Assembly: GCF_964204645.1 (NCBI RefSeq) | Contig: NC_134033.1 | Location: 10,933,155 to 10,997,154, forward strand | DNA: 64,000 nt | Direction: 5' to 3' | Source: Tubulanus polymorphus | Taxonomy: Eukaryota; Nemertea; Palaeonemertea; Tubulaniformes; Tubulanidae | Shown here: piece after piece, positions 1 through 12,583 of the stretch | Numbering within the stretch: the stretch's first letter is position 1 | Layout of the letters: each line of letters starts with the position of its first letter | The notes under the pieces: generated by a model | Told to the model about the DNA's origin: nothing | The model's database searches: none | The model's input: only the letters and a program-made list of their open reading frames with translations | Position numbers and translations under genes: made by a program

Positions 1-97
1 CAGCATAAACTATAGATGTTCTGCAAGAGGTAAATGAAAAAGACGAGTTCTTAATTGTTTTTACTGATGCACACTTTGATCTGGATTTCTAGATGGC

Positions 98-190
98 TGG
101 GTCCTGTTCCATAGTCATAGCTTCCACCTAGGACCAGGATACGTAAATCTATGATCAGTCTTTAGAGCCTGGACTATGGAACCGGCCCCA
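98..190. mobile_element. 93-bp MITE with about 19-bp terminal inverted repeats
   Basis: The left end TGGGTCCTGTTCCATAGTC and the reverse complement of the right end (TGGGGCCGGTTCCATAGTC) agree at 17 of 19 positions. The ends resemble the GGGGCCGGTT / CATAGTCATGGCTT termini of the larger elements at 22400, 35822 and 60431, so this looks like a short internally deleted member of the same non-autonomous DNA transposon family. No coding capacity. No clear target-site duplication was recognised. Confidence 0.6.
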
Positions 191-3100
191 GAATCCAAAT
201 ATTAGTTTAGAAGAGTTTTACGTCCCAACTGCAAGTAACAGTGTAACCCTAGTGGGTCTTAGTCTTAGAAATATAATCGCACAAACCACAAAAGATTTGA
301 TAGGCTATATAATCCGATTGACTTCTATTGTGTGTTAGTGTTTGTGTATAGGAAATTATTAATTAATCCATGACGGGAAATAACATTTTGTTTGAAGCGT
401 GTATGTTAGAAATCTAAGTGAAAAGGGTGAACTTTACAATAGAATTGTCAGTTGTTTAGTCCAGAAAGCTTCTCTTGATCATTATTAAACTTATTTCGAT
501 TAATTGCAATTGGTATGATACTAATAATAACTATATTAGCATCAGATATACCTGGAAAATATGGTTATTCATCATACGTAGGAACCTAGTGAAATTAACA
601 CAGTGATGGGCCTGGTGGTTGCATTTAATGATGAATGCCTTACCCGTATAATCTACAAAAAAACATCAATACTGACAACTGAAAAAAGTAATAACAGGAT
701 TCGTTGATACGTAATACTGTACACTGTATTGTTGAATACTAGATTCAGTACAACCAGGAGGAAACTGATCAGTAAGAACAGCAAGCACTGAACTGTGTGT
801 AGATGTTGTTGAAGTTGCATCAAGTTGAACATGTTCTATTATTCTATGGCAAATCTAGTTTTTCCGGAGTTCTAGTAATAGAAATATCTTCAAAATGTGC
901 CGGTCAAAAGTTGCTCCGAGTTGTGACTGGTTCTGGTTGTCTGTGTTTCGGGGTGACAGATTGAAAGTTACATTGAGTTTAAAAAATTCAGTTCATGGCA
1001 ACTGACGAGCAGTATTTAAGGGTTGCAGGTGTGCCAGCTAGTTGCTGCGCACCACATGTTTCAGTGGCTATTCCAGGTTGCCAGTGCTGTCTACTATTTC
1101 TGGGTTTACACGTTGTATGATGAATGTTGAACTTATTGATAAATTGATTCACTATTTTGCTACTGTTTGTTTGGGTAGATATAGCAATATCTAGAAGCCT
1201 TGTTGGAAAGTTTATTTGCGATGTTTTGTTTAAAGGGGGCGTAGAAAAAATAGTTAACTATACTATATAACCGCCACTATAAGAGCATTGAAGATGCGAA
1301 GCCTATAGGGAGGTCTAGGGAAAAATTGAAAAAAATCTAAACTATTTTAGTGATTTTTCAGGGCATCGGATCTCATTGTCTACGTTATGGCAAGTTTGAA
1401 ACTATAAATGTATTTATTAAAGCATATTACCGGTAAAGAAAATTGAGGCCATAAAAAAGGACACTTTGGAAATTTTAAGGGGGGGGGGGTAATTACGCCC
1501 TGCACTGGATCTGCCCTTGATTTGATTCAAAATCTTTTACCCACAGTAATATCAGTTTTATATGATGACAATGATTGTTTTTTTTTTCACCACCCACTCA
1601 CACTTAAACCCTGCATATACAAGAGAGACTTATTGGTCGATATTAGAACATCTGTGAATACAAGGCACGAACAAATACTTCACAGTTTGAAGCTGCCATC
1701 CGTGCGTGCGTGTATATATAGTAATCACTATATACGACGATTTGTCAATCTTAGATTCTTTTCTACGTATTTTATTAATTGAAAATATGTGCAATAAATT
1801 GGATTGGTCGATCAGTCGCCCGGTTGGTCGGTCGATCGATCAGTCGTTCGGCTAATTGAGCTGAATAGAATTATTTTTTTTCGCATCTAGCGTTGTAATT
1901 AATGGTTTCATGTACAATGATTCTGATGCATAGAAAACTAATTCAATAGAATACTATTATTAACTGTTTTGGAAGTGATGTATTTGGTTAATGATTTTTA
2001 TTAATATTTGAATTAATAATTAAAATCTTTTAAGTATTTCTTAGGTGTTAACCAAACCCACCCTCACATCCCCACCCCCACCCTGATTCCCATTCCCACC
2101 CCACCACAACTCCCACTCCTTGCCCGCAATCCGAAAAACTTGTGAAAAATAATGACTGTGTTTATTTTCAGCATGATTCATTGGTGCAGAGATTTTATGC
2201 GGTTCTTTTTTCTAGTGAAATGAGTCGATTAATAATAAAACTGTCTGAAGTAATCTTTTTTCATTTCAACTATTTCCACTGCAGACCGATTGCACAATTC
2301 ACTTCGTAAAATTCCTTCAACCAGTGGCGAAATATTTGAAACTACTGCGTAGTTAGTTTGTTATTCATAGTTTTTCTTGCCCGTAAATTCGGGACGACGC
2401 GTTTTAAATTGAGGTCAAGTTAACAAATATATTCGTATACTTATATTTTGAGGACTAGTTTTATTTCACTTTCTCGGTGTAATTTTTACGCAAATAGAAT
2501 ATCGTAGGAAATACTCTGTCATTTCGTCGTCTCGTAAATGAAACTGAAAACGTTTTTTTAAACCACTTCTTTTGGACTTATATTCAATCGCGCATGAAAT
2601 TAAAAGAGTTTTCCCTCATTTTCGTATTCAAATATACGTTTCGTTTTCAAATTTATTCATATTTAACTGGATTTCGAACAGAAGAAAATGAGCGAATGAA
2701 ACTGAAATGATTATTTCTTGTTTTGATGTTTCGGTCTCTGACTTCATGTCTACTGATCGTAGTTAGTTATTTTCAATATTTAATCTTTGTTCGCCACTAA
2801 ATACCGATGCATTTTGGTAAATAGAAAATACTTCATAAAGAAAGTGAATTTAGATTATCTTTGATAAAGTACGAATGATTTTCGAAGAAAAAAATAACTA
2901 TTCGGCTTATCTTGTGTACGACCTTGGTGACTGGTACTTTGTCAAGGTCGGCAGACGTAGCTGTACACTGGTGTAGATTGGATGAGTATTGATCTCTCTG
3001 TCTAGGTGTCGCCTGCTGATCATTTACGGTGAATTGACCGAAAACCCCAAATCACAGTTGCAGAAAGGTCGTTAATCAACCTTTTAAGCAACTTACGCCT

Positions 3101-3269
3101 GCATTGTCGCAATCAAAGTCCGGTTTAAGAAGCATTTTAGCTAATACAGTCTTTGTACCCCGGTTTCTAAACACTGCAGTGACCATTCAACATCCTTTTC
3201 AGAAATTGTACTGAGGTATTAAGACACTCGTTTAAAAAGCATTGAACGCTTGGTTTAACCAGTGTTTAA

Positions 3270-3557
3270 CCCTTTCAGTGCTGGCTAATTAATACCCTAT
3301 AGTGCTGAAGATAATTTGAAAATTCTGAAAAATTCCACCCTAGTGTGTTGAATAACAGGAATAGCACTACAGTGCGTCTACACCGCGGTGCAGTGTATCG
3401 TTAGTTACTAATATTTCACTATGTATCACAGGTGCTGCCATCTTTCAAGAGAGATAATTAGTAATTACTAATTAAATCAATACACCGCAGTGCGGTGTAC
3501 TAGCAAAATCCATCACTGATTTGTACACTGCACTGCGGTGTAGACGCACTGAAAGGG
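3270..3557 (+). mobile_element. 288-bp piggyBac-type MITE, copy 1
   Basis: The element starts CCCTTTCAGTGC and ends with its inverse GCACTGAAAGGG. It is preceded by TTAA (3266-3269) and followed by TTAG, a one-base decay of TTAA. A second copy of identical length lies in reverse orientation at 36770-37057. TTAA target duplication plus CCC-beginning inverted termini is the signature of piggyBac-superfamily elements. Subterminal copies of an odd-centred palindrome, TACACCGCAGTGCGGTGTA and variants, occur near 3380, 3481 and 3521. No ORF, so it would be mobilised in trans. Confidence 0.85.
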
Positions 3558-6500
3558 TTAGGTAAATTCCGCGGTTAGTTAGGGTTAGTTTGAATCTCCT
3601 TGAGATTTAGTTGAAAGTTATTTAATTGTTATCCATAGAAAGCTATTCATTGGCATTTTGGATTAAGTTGTTATTTTTGATTCCATTGAAATACATATTC
3701 ATGAAATCACGATCCAATCAGAAAACTGGTTGCCATACAGGTTATGTGGAGACTTTACACTTGGTTTCTGTGACTCATTAGAAATCGAATCAGAAGTTAA
3801 GTACGCTGAACCCGAATAATTTGGCGAGCATTTTTGCGAAGGTAATTCGCTCCTTTGCATTTTTGAATATTCATTTGTTTGATGAGGTCTGAGGCGCGAT
3901 GAATCGAGAAATCATGCTTAATAATCTCTCCTCATCGTGGTTGAATGCGCGATCGTAACAGGCAGCGGAAGAGAGACTGTCTAGTCTGTCTGTCTGTCTG
4001 TCTGACTGACTCGTGGCGGGGCAGACCGACCGACGGACAGACGGATGCACTGATGAATATGTGGCGATGATAAACGGGAAATATATTCGATAAGATTATT
4101 AATAAACCCCTCGTGCAGAATTCAGACATTGATTAGAGAATTTTTAAGCAAATTCTTATGCAATCAGTAACAGCATGTGAAGAGGTTCACAGTCTGTTTC
4201 ACAGTGTGTTGACTCATCGGCGGGTTGAATTAGATTTCATGGACTTCAGTCAATTTTCGTGTTGGATGACATTTTTTTCCGTTCATTGCTAATTGAAATA
4301 AAGTTAAGTTTGCGATCGTTCCTATGGGATATGCTGATGATTGGTTGACCATAGAGTCAGTATCCTTGGACTTGATCAATCCTAGAGAATGTCAGCCTTA
4401 ATGAAACTCAGTCTTCGACTGACCACCATAGTACGTCATATTCTGGTAGTGATAGCGACTGACTTTGATGTGCCTGAGTTGCAGTGTCAGAGAACTGGCT
4501 CAGTGTGCTGTATTATATTAGCAACAATCACACGGAGTTGATTTGGCCCGGATCTGGCCCAACGGAGTTTTTGACCAATTGGCCCGTGCCTGATTAAAGA
4601 ATGTATCAATACGTAAACCATGGACCGATAATGCTTGTGTGATCGTGTGTTTTATTTGCAGTCACTGGTCTTTGTTACCCTAGAGATGCTTAAATCCGTC
4701 GAGCCATTCGAGTACTGTGACTCTTCTGCACTTAAGAGTTCCTCGTAATGCCACAAGTGCGCTCGACAGTAAAAGGAAGTTTCTGCTTTTTGATGTGCTT
4801 CGACGACGTCTGAGTTTAGAAAAAATAAATCTCCGATCCAATAAAGCGTCTGTTGAAGGAAGTCACGTTCGTAAGTCTGGCTGTGTCAATACGGCCGTAT
4901 CCGTTGCTAGGCGCGAGGCGTTTTTTCGGCAGACGCCGTAGACAAAAATTAATATATTATCGGAAAAGTTTTGTGTATACACGGACGCTGTCTGTGATGC
5001 AACCGCTCGTCATTTCCTTATTCATCTTCTGAAACTTTTTTGTGTATCTCGACAACAACTGGGATTTGCCAATTTACGAAGTGATAACCTGTTTATATTT
5101 CATCTGTCGAGATTTTTTTTGTTCGAAGATAACTGTTGTTTCTATTCCTAGCTAGCATTTTAAAATGAGGCTCTGGATTCAGAAAGAACGAATTCTTAAA
5201 TCCGTTTGATTTATTCATCAATTCAGTTTATGTTGAATCAATGTTGACACGTTTTGTGGGACCCGGGATAAATGTTAAACACAGGCAGAAGCAATATCTA
5301 TAAAACTTACTTGTGCTTGATTTTGCCCAGGCCTAGCTTTCAAATCGATTCTAGTTCAGCTTGAGTTGGTTAAACTTTGACATATGTATTAACTAGTTTA
5401 TATATTCATGGTTTAACCAAAGGTGACGCATTAAACACGGAGGTAGCTATGATAGAATAAACGGGCAAAATGTCGCAACAGTGTGGTATATAGACAGACC
5501 TCTACCACGGAGGGAGGGAAATACCAAATGAAATCAACAGTGTAAAAAGAGATAAATCAAATCAATAATGTTCATCAGACTGAAAGGAAGCAACCTGATC
5601 CAGAATGCAGAACTCAGCTACTCAATATTCCAGACAGATCTCATCTCACGAGACCTGACGCATCTCTGATGTTGTCGTCTGCATCGTGGCTGTCTTTTTT
5701 CTCCTTGCTATTCGCTGATTTTGTATTTCATTACCATAACATTGTCTGTTGTATGCTGTTGATAGATCTCAGACTGGAGACACTGAGACACGGAGAGACG
5801 AGACAAGAGTACGTTTAGGTCACTGGTAATTGAAGCCTCCAATCTAGACCTGTATTTCGCCCAACTCCCAGATTTTAGATTTGGTTGTAGAAGATGAAAA
5901 TGCCGACATCAGTTTAACCCTGATGCAACCCAACTGAAATACAATATACTTGTCATCACCCAGGCTTCACATGTTCAATCCCTCATCTCATATATCATAT
6001 TTCTTTATTGGGAAAATACCATTTAGGTAGTTTATCAGCAAATAGTGATAATCACTTCAAAGTACTCAGGATCTGAGATATCAATTGAAAATGTGGACTG
6101 CAAACGCCATCTTTGAAACCACTTTATACCAAAATAAAGTCATGTCTTGAATAATAGCTTGTTCTTGATATAAATCTCGGAGCATAAGACCACAATTGAG
6201 GTTAGGAAATCAGTGTCGTAAGTACTATTTGAGAGACTGAATTTCATTCATTTGATTAGTTTCCAGCCGTCTGTCTGTCTGTCTGTTTTTTTGCGCGGTG
6301 TTCGAGACACTGCATTGATTTTCTTCACGACAGCATCGTCGACTGTAACACTCAGCCATTCTGGGCACGTCTGCTCGAGCCGTCACAAGAATTTCAACTT
6401 CAGCTTGATTACCGATAAAAATTTTGTATGCGCTCCCTCGTGTTGATGTCCCGACTGCCGCAGCCCCCTTCACCGCCATGTCATAAAGGGTTAAATCAAA

Positions 6501-6782
6501 AAACATAGACGATAGCGATGATGACTTTTGAGGATTGAATTTTTCCCGAAAGCAGATATAAAGAATCTTCCCTCTGGTCTTGGATTCCCACTACTATTGA
6601 ATGCCTTGAAGTTAACTGTTGTAATTAAGATTCATTTCCCAGTGGCTGTGTCTGCTCTGACTGTTTTGAACTTGAGATGTTTGACCTTTATTTTGCCTGA
6701 TTCTCTTTTTCTTGGTATTTGCCATCTTTTTTACCCTTTCATATCTTACCTTTCTTCTGTCTTTATCTCTCTTCCTCTACAC

Positions 6783-6900
6783 AATTCTGCTCCCTCTCCT
6801 GACCTAAAGTAATTTGTCATTCATTTCACCTCTCCTCTCTCCCCTCTCCTCTCTCCTCTTCTCTATCCTCTCTCTTATTCTCTGCTCTCTCTCTTCTTCC
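6783..6900 (+). repeat. Pyrimidine-rich CT/CTCC low-complexity tract
   Basis: Almost pure C/T sequence built from irregular CTCTCC and CTCTT words. It explains the leucine/serine-rich open frames that overlap it. No function is claimed. Confidence 0.8.
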
Positions 6901-7758
6901 GCCATGATCAAAACTATTTACTGTCTCTTTTGCAACTGATTGACTGGAGATGACCTTGAGTTTTGAACCTTTTTTCTCCCAGTTTACTTAGTTCTCTGAT
7001 TACAGATTATCGGTGAAACCCTCTGCTCAACGGTGGCGAATAATGTTCACCTGTTCAAACTTTTTCCTCAACAAACAAATCGTTGCCACGAAGAAATTCT
7101 CAAACCGAAACCATTCTATACACAATCTGTTTACAATTCTTATGTCTATATTGATGTTGTTGGCAATACGTTACTGATGGCCTTTTCGTATTTCCATCAG
7201 AATGGAAGCAGATGGGAATAGACACAAACGTGCATATTGCTTTTTGAAGAAGTCAGTCTGAAGATCTAGACACCTAGATTGGTGGTGAAAATAGTGTAAT
7301 GTTTGCAGACGTCAACGCCGTGGAAAAATAGCCGAAATACATTCCACACCTGAAAAATGGTTTCAAACTGAAAGCAATAAATATGGAAGCATTAGTTTAA
7401 GCTATGTATATGAACTGAAATTCAATTTAACAAACATGTTTTCACTGGGACATCTGTGTGGCCCACTTTAATTTGATTTTGTGATAGTTTTCAAGTGTCG
7501 TTTGTTTGTATTATTTTGTAAGTGATATATGATCAATAACACGATATCACAAACAATTTTTTATGGAGGTCCAGAGTTCGTACATTTTTGCACTGTGTTG
7601 TTTTGCTCGGCCCTAATCAAGATTTGATTTTTACTCATGATTCATTTCTCAAAGGAGATTGAGTCATAAAATCCACAAGTTGTCTGTGTAAGGTACGTTT
7701 TGCTGATTGACAAATATGTTAACCAATTTTTATCCAAGTCTGCAAAACCTTTGGATTT

Positions 7759-8758
7759 GACTGAGGATCCAGTTCCACGGTTATGAGAATCTAGTGTGAC
7801 TCTGGATCCAGTTCCACAGTTATGAGAATCTAATGTGACTCTGGATCCAGTTCCACAGTTATGAGAATCTAATGTGACTCTGGATCCAGTTCCAAAGTTG
7901 TGATAATCTAATGTGACTCTGTATCCAGTTCCACAGTTATGAGAATCTAATGTGACTCTGGATCCAGTTCCACAGTTATGAGAATCTAATGTGACTCTGG
8001 ATCCAGTTCCACAGTTATGAGAATCTAGTGTGACTCTGGATCCAGTTCCACAGTTATGAGAATCTAATGTGACTCTGGATCGTGTTCCACAGTTATGAGA
8101 ATCTAATGTGACTCTGGATCCAGTTCCAAAGTTGTGATAATCTAATGTGACTCTGTATCCAGTTCCACAGTTATGAGAATCTAATGTGACTCTGGATCCA
8201 GTTCCACAGTTATGAGAATCTAATGTGACTCTGGATCCAGTTCCACAGTTATGAGAATCTAATGTGACTCTGGATCCAGTTCCACAGTTGTGAGAATATA
8301 ATGTGACTCTGGATCCAGTTCCACAGTTGTGAGAATATAATGTGACTCTGGATCCAGTTCCACGGTTATGAGAATCTAGTGTGACTCTGGATCCAGTTCC
8401 ACAGTTATGAGAATCTAATGTGACTCTGGATCCAGTTCCACAGTTATGAGAATCTAATGTGACTCTGGATCCAGTTCCACAGTTGTGAGAATATAATGTG
8501 ACTCTGGATCCAGTTCCGATTCAGCATCCAGTTCCACAGTTGTGAGAATCTAATGTGACTCTGGATCCAGTTCCACGGTTATGAGAATCTAGTGTGACTC
8601 TGGATCCAGTTCCACAGTTATGAGAATCTAATGTGACTCTGGATCCAGTTCCACAGTTATGAGAATCTAATGTGACTCTGGATCCAGTTCCACAGTTGTG
8701 AGAATCTAATGTGACTCTGGATCCAGTTCCAATTCAGCATCCAGTTCCACAGTTGTGA
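7759..8758 (+). repeat. Satellite/minisatellite of 39-bp units, about 25 copies
   Basis: The 39-bp unit contains CTGGATCCAGTTCCACAGTT followed by ATGAGAATCTAATGTGA. Variants recur in blocks: an AAAGTTGTGATAATC version at about 7890 and 8127, a CACGGTTATGAGAATCTAG version at about 7776, 8360 and 8574, and an insert with TTCAGCATCCAGTTCC at about 8517 and 8732. This implies larger-scale duplication on top of the 39-bp period. The GATCCAGTTCCACAG core resembles termini of MITE-like elements elsewhere in the window (for example 63517-63613). Confidence 0.95.
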
Positions 8759-9584
8759 ACTTACAGTGACCCAGGTTTAATTCATATATGGACATCTAGT
8801 TGCATTGTTATATGTTCATGTAATTTTACACGTATATTTGAGATCAATTCAAAACATTTTACCACATTTAAAGCCCTTGTCTTCCAGCTTGCAGTACATA
8901 CATTTACATATCGAGGGCATTGACCTTAAATGGGTGTAAGTAGGTATTGTATAGATGGATTGATATGAAGCTGAAGAGCTGGAATCCATTGAGTCATTTG
9001 TGTTTAGATAATGAAATTAGGAAGTGTAGGAAAAATGATTAGGAAGTGGTTTTGTGATATATTGATGTGTATGTATGTATGGATGAGTATTTGTACATCC
9101 TGGTTTTCATTCTCTCAATGAAATTGGTTTCCTGTCGATGTATTTCTTTTGAGACGTCGTTTTCACAGTGGATTACGTTCGAAAAGATTGAACCAGTTAA
9201 AAAAGGTTTGTCTACGTTAGAATTTTCGGTTTGTTCTTTTGTGAAAAAATTATGTTCGTTACAAAAACGTACGTATATCTCATTTCTTGCGAATCACTTT
9301 CTTTCAGTCTTGAATGAAAACGGTTTTAATTTTCAGTTTAATTTCATCTAATGGAATTTTTTGTGCTAATTGTTTTCATCGCATTTTGTTTCAATCTCTT
9401 AAATCTTTTCCCGAAACTGAATCTAATTCTATGAATATGTCGCATGTTTGAATGTTTAATCCCGGTGCTAACACGGAGTGATTTTTAGTTACCGGTTGCT
9501 GCGATCAGTTGTGCGACCGGTTCTGCGAGCGGTTCTTACACAATCGATCGCTCAGTGTCTCCTGTCTGCAATCACTGGAAACTG

Positions 9585-9818
9585 AGTGGTGATTATCTTT
9601 CCCGCCAAACATCTGTATCATATATCATGTGACTTGTCTAGATGGCCGCATTTCTGCCTGAAGGGTTGCCGTATTTGGAAGTATCACGTGATAATCATTC
9701 GCTCTCTCATTGGCTAGTTGATGAGTTGCTCGTCGCTTGGTGTCTCCAGCTGCCGCACACACGGCAACTCCGAGCAATTTCTCAGTGATGAGCTACTCTC
9801 CATCCCCCAATATCAAAC
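9585..9818 (+). promoter_or_regulatory. Candidate promoter and 5' leader of the 9819 exon
   Basis: A relatively CpG-rich stretch contains an E-box (CACGTG, about 9687), an inverted CCAAT box (ATTGG, about 9709) and pyrimidine/CAGT initiator-like words around 9780, directly upstream of an ATG with A at -3. There is no clear TATA box. All evidence is compositional and motif-level. Confidence 0.3.
9642..9788 (+). other. 48-codon open frame ahead of the 9819 exon (possible uORF)
   Basis: The frame begins MAAFLPEGLP, ends RAISQ and stops at TGA TGA, 30 nt before the ATG at 9819 and in the same frame. If transcription starts upstream of 9640 it would be an upstream ORF. If, as the promoter-like features suggest, transcription starts near 9700-9790, it is not transcribed whole. 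No similarity recognised. Confidence 0.2.
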
Positions 9819-9944
9819 ATGTTTGGAGCAAATCCTTTCGACGACGAGCAAATTCAAAAGCAAATTCAGCTGTTTTATTGGGAATTGCTCGAAAACGTCG
9901 CCCTCTTGCGGCAGGCTTTAGAAATGAGCGCAGCAATTTTTCCG
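9819..9944 (+). CDS. Candidate short coding exon, 42 codons, unidentified
   Basis: An ATG with A at -3 opens 42 codons (MFGANPFDDE... ending MSAAIFP) that stop exactly at a codon boundary before a good donor, GTAAGA at 9945. Reading through would add only four codons before TAG. The peptide has an acidic NPFDDE start, then a helix-like stretch rich in Q, L, W and A (QLFYWELLEN, VALLRQALEM) that looks amphipathic. I do not recognise the protein. Phase 0 and + strand match every muscleblind exon downstream, so it could be an alternative first exon of mbl. Splicing to the 24152 acceptor would hit TGA after six codons, so it would have to join a later mbl exon. It could equally belong to a separate gene whose other exons I did not find. 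Confidence 0.5.
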
Positions 9945-10482
9945 GTAAGAACTGCTTAGAGAGATATGATGGTAGCGCTGTGAATAGATCAAGCGAGATC
10001 AGTCGAGGCTTTGTTTAGTCTTCACGGAGGTAAACAAGTTAGCTGTTTGAAAGAAAATATCAGTTGTTTTTTGAAATACGATGTTTTACTGGTGAAACTG
10101 TAACCGAAATGTTAGATAAACTAAAATCGAATATAATATATACAAACACAGCCCACTCAAACATAAATAACTTTGTAGTGGAGTCATTGGCCTCTCTTGG
10201 ATACCTATTTTAGGAACTTTACCAACATTACACTATCTTCAAGAGAAAAAGATAAAAACGTCAAGAAGAGAAAGTTGGTTGATATTTATCTGAGATGCTC
10301 GTGGTTGACATTCTCAACTTGCTCATGAATGATTCTGAAGACGTACAAGTTTGGAATGATAGACCAAATGCTCCTTTTCTAGATCCTTTCTAACGCTTGG
10401 TATGAAATATTGGTAATATCCGTTCGGTAGGTTAAAGGTTCTGTCAGTAGGTTCGGTGCTCTTAGATGGTAAGGTTAGATCT

Positions 10483-10566
10483 TCTCAGGATAGGTTAGAT
10501 TCTCTCAGGTTAGGTTATATTCTCTCAGGTAAGGTTAGGATTCTCTCAGGTTAGGTTAGATTCACG
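10483..10566 (+). repeat. Short tandem repeat, about 22-bp units
   Basis: About four imperfect units of GGTTAGATTCTCTCAGGTTA type, with GGTTAGGTTA words between them. Confidence 0.7.
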
Positions 10567-10890
10567 TGCTATCTGTAGGTTCGGTGAGGTCCTCGGTCCA
10601 TTAAGTTTGGTGGCCTTGAAATTCTCACCAGATCATTCACCTGATGGATTGTCTATTTCTAGTGTTTAATCTCTCTCCCCGCCTCCCTCTCCCACTCGCT
10701 GGGGTTTCTGACTCCTTACTAAGCATCTTTGCATGCAATTGTTTATACTTGAGCTGTTCTTTCCTGAATACAGTTTTTAAATCTAATGCAGCAATTGTAA
10801 ATCATAAGTACCACTTTCTGGGTTACATTTCTGTCATGGACCAATCGCTTAAAACTATTTCATCGGTGTGGGCTATAGTTATTCAACAAT

Positions 10891-11200
10891 GGCTATGTGA
10901 CTGGGTTCACCCGTGGCTATGTGACTGAATTCACCCGTGGCTATGTGACTGGGTTCACCCGTGGCTATGTGACTGGATTCACCCGTGGCTATGTGACTGG
11001 ATTCACCCGTGGCTATGTGACTGGGTTCTCTCATGGCTATGTGACTGGGTTCACCAATCACTGTGACTGGGTTAACACATGGCTATATGACTGGGTTCAC
11101 CAATGGCTATGTGACTGGGTTCACACATGGCTATATGACTGGGTTCACCAATGGCTATGTGACTGGGTTCACACATGGCTATGTGACTGGGTTCACCCGT
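10891..11200 (+). repeat. Minisatellite of 24-bp units, about 13 copies
   Basis: Unit GGCTATGTGACTGGGTTCAC plus four variable bases (CCGT, ACAT or CAAT). The 3' half alternates two unit types, giving a 48-bp higher-order period. Because 24 is a multiple of three, both strands read as long repetitive open frames; these are not genes. Confidence 0.95.
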
Positions 11201-12399
11201 GACTGATTGACAGGATTCAATATTGTTACAGATTCAGTTGAAACTGATTCTCAAAGTCAATTTTTCATGACATGAAATTTATATCCAACTTTCTTGATAC
11301 GTTGAATATTTCTCCTATCTACTTGAAACGAAGTGTTTTAGATTTTCTCCTGTTGATGGTACTTCTAGGTATTGGAAAATCGGGTCTCTCTCTTCAATGA
11401 CAACTGCAGATACTCGATACACACGCGATACACAGTATCAACAACTACATGTCATTAATAGACTGTCCTTGATTCTGGTCTCCTGGGAAAAAAGTGAAAT
11501 AAAAACCGCTATTCCCGACACAGCGATCACCGCGATGATCTACTCTGAGAATCCATTAACGATATACTTATTATCTTTGATGTCGGCTTCATGCAATGAC
11601 CTTGACCCTGAAATGGGTTTGAATTTTTACGCAGAGAGAATTTTTATAGGCTGATATATTTATGTGACATCAGATGGCGTATCTGACGATCAGTTATTTC
11701 CTACCTTTACCTATAAATAGAAATATTTGGTCTCGGTGTCATATTCCCAGACAGCTTATCACAATGATTTGGGCCTTTGAGATTCTGTTCACGAGTGTTA
11801 CATTGTCATGATAAGGGTTTGAGGAAAGGGCAAATACGCAATGGCTGTAGTAGTGATGTCTTAGTGAGTAGCACCAAGCTGGATGTACAGAGACCCCAGA
11901 TCCTTCTATCACTATGGACCTCGCAGGAAGGTACTCACTACCTAGAGCAGACTGCTCAGTGATTGCAATGGGTAGAGACTGGAACTCTGCCTATTTATTA
12001 TCTTGCATCATATTGAATCTTTATTACTAATTTTCCACCATCTCCGTTAGAGAAAAAGTAATTGAATTCTGAACTGCTCGAGTTTTCACTATATTGCCAG
12101 CACTGACGCCGGTGTTAGTGAATTGATTAGTTCTACGTGTTATAATGAAATGGGATATTAATACTTCGATCGATTCTAGAAATCTGAATGAAAAACATTT
12201 CGTTAATTTGATATTTTTCTTCCTTCACACGTTGCATGTTGTTTTACGTATATTTGTACGGTTTCATTCTCGAAGTCTATAATGCGTTATTATCAGGATA
12301 CGTGAAACTGAACGTTCTCAGGTAACGATATAAAATCATATGGGAAATAAATGAATTAAAACACAGACGACGTAGGTTGCCATATGTTGCGTGCCTGCC

Positions 12400-12583
<184 letters not shown>

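Larger units (their letters stand above)
1..9580. other. Upstream non-coding region, no recognised gene
   Basis: I find no exon, RNA gene or transposon protein that I recognise in this stretch. Open frames here (for example 4717-4941 and 9067-9351) are short and lack splice context or recognisable motifs. The separately listed contents are two MITEs, a pyrimidine-rich tract and a 1-kb satellite. Homopolymer G at about 1481-1490 and a GATC/GTCG-rich patch at about 1797-1852 are simple sequence. The region could be intergenic or an intron of a gene extending left; the sequence does not decide. Confidence 0.5.

Noticed and set aside
7759-8758. CRISPR-like regular repeat array
   Set aside because: Units are contiguous head-to-tail with no unique spacers, and the DNA is clearly eukaryotic; the same holds for the other arrays.
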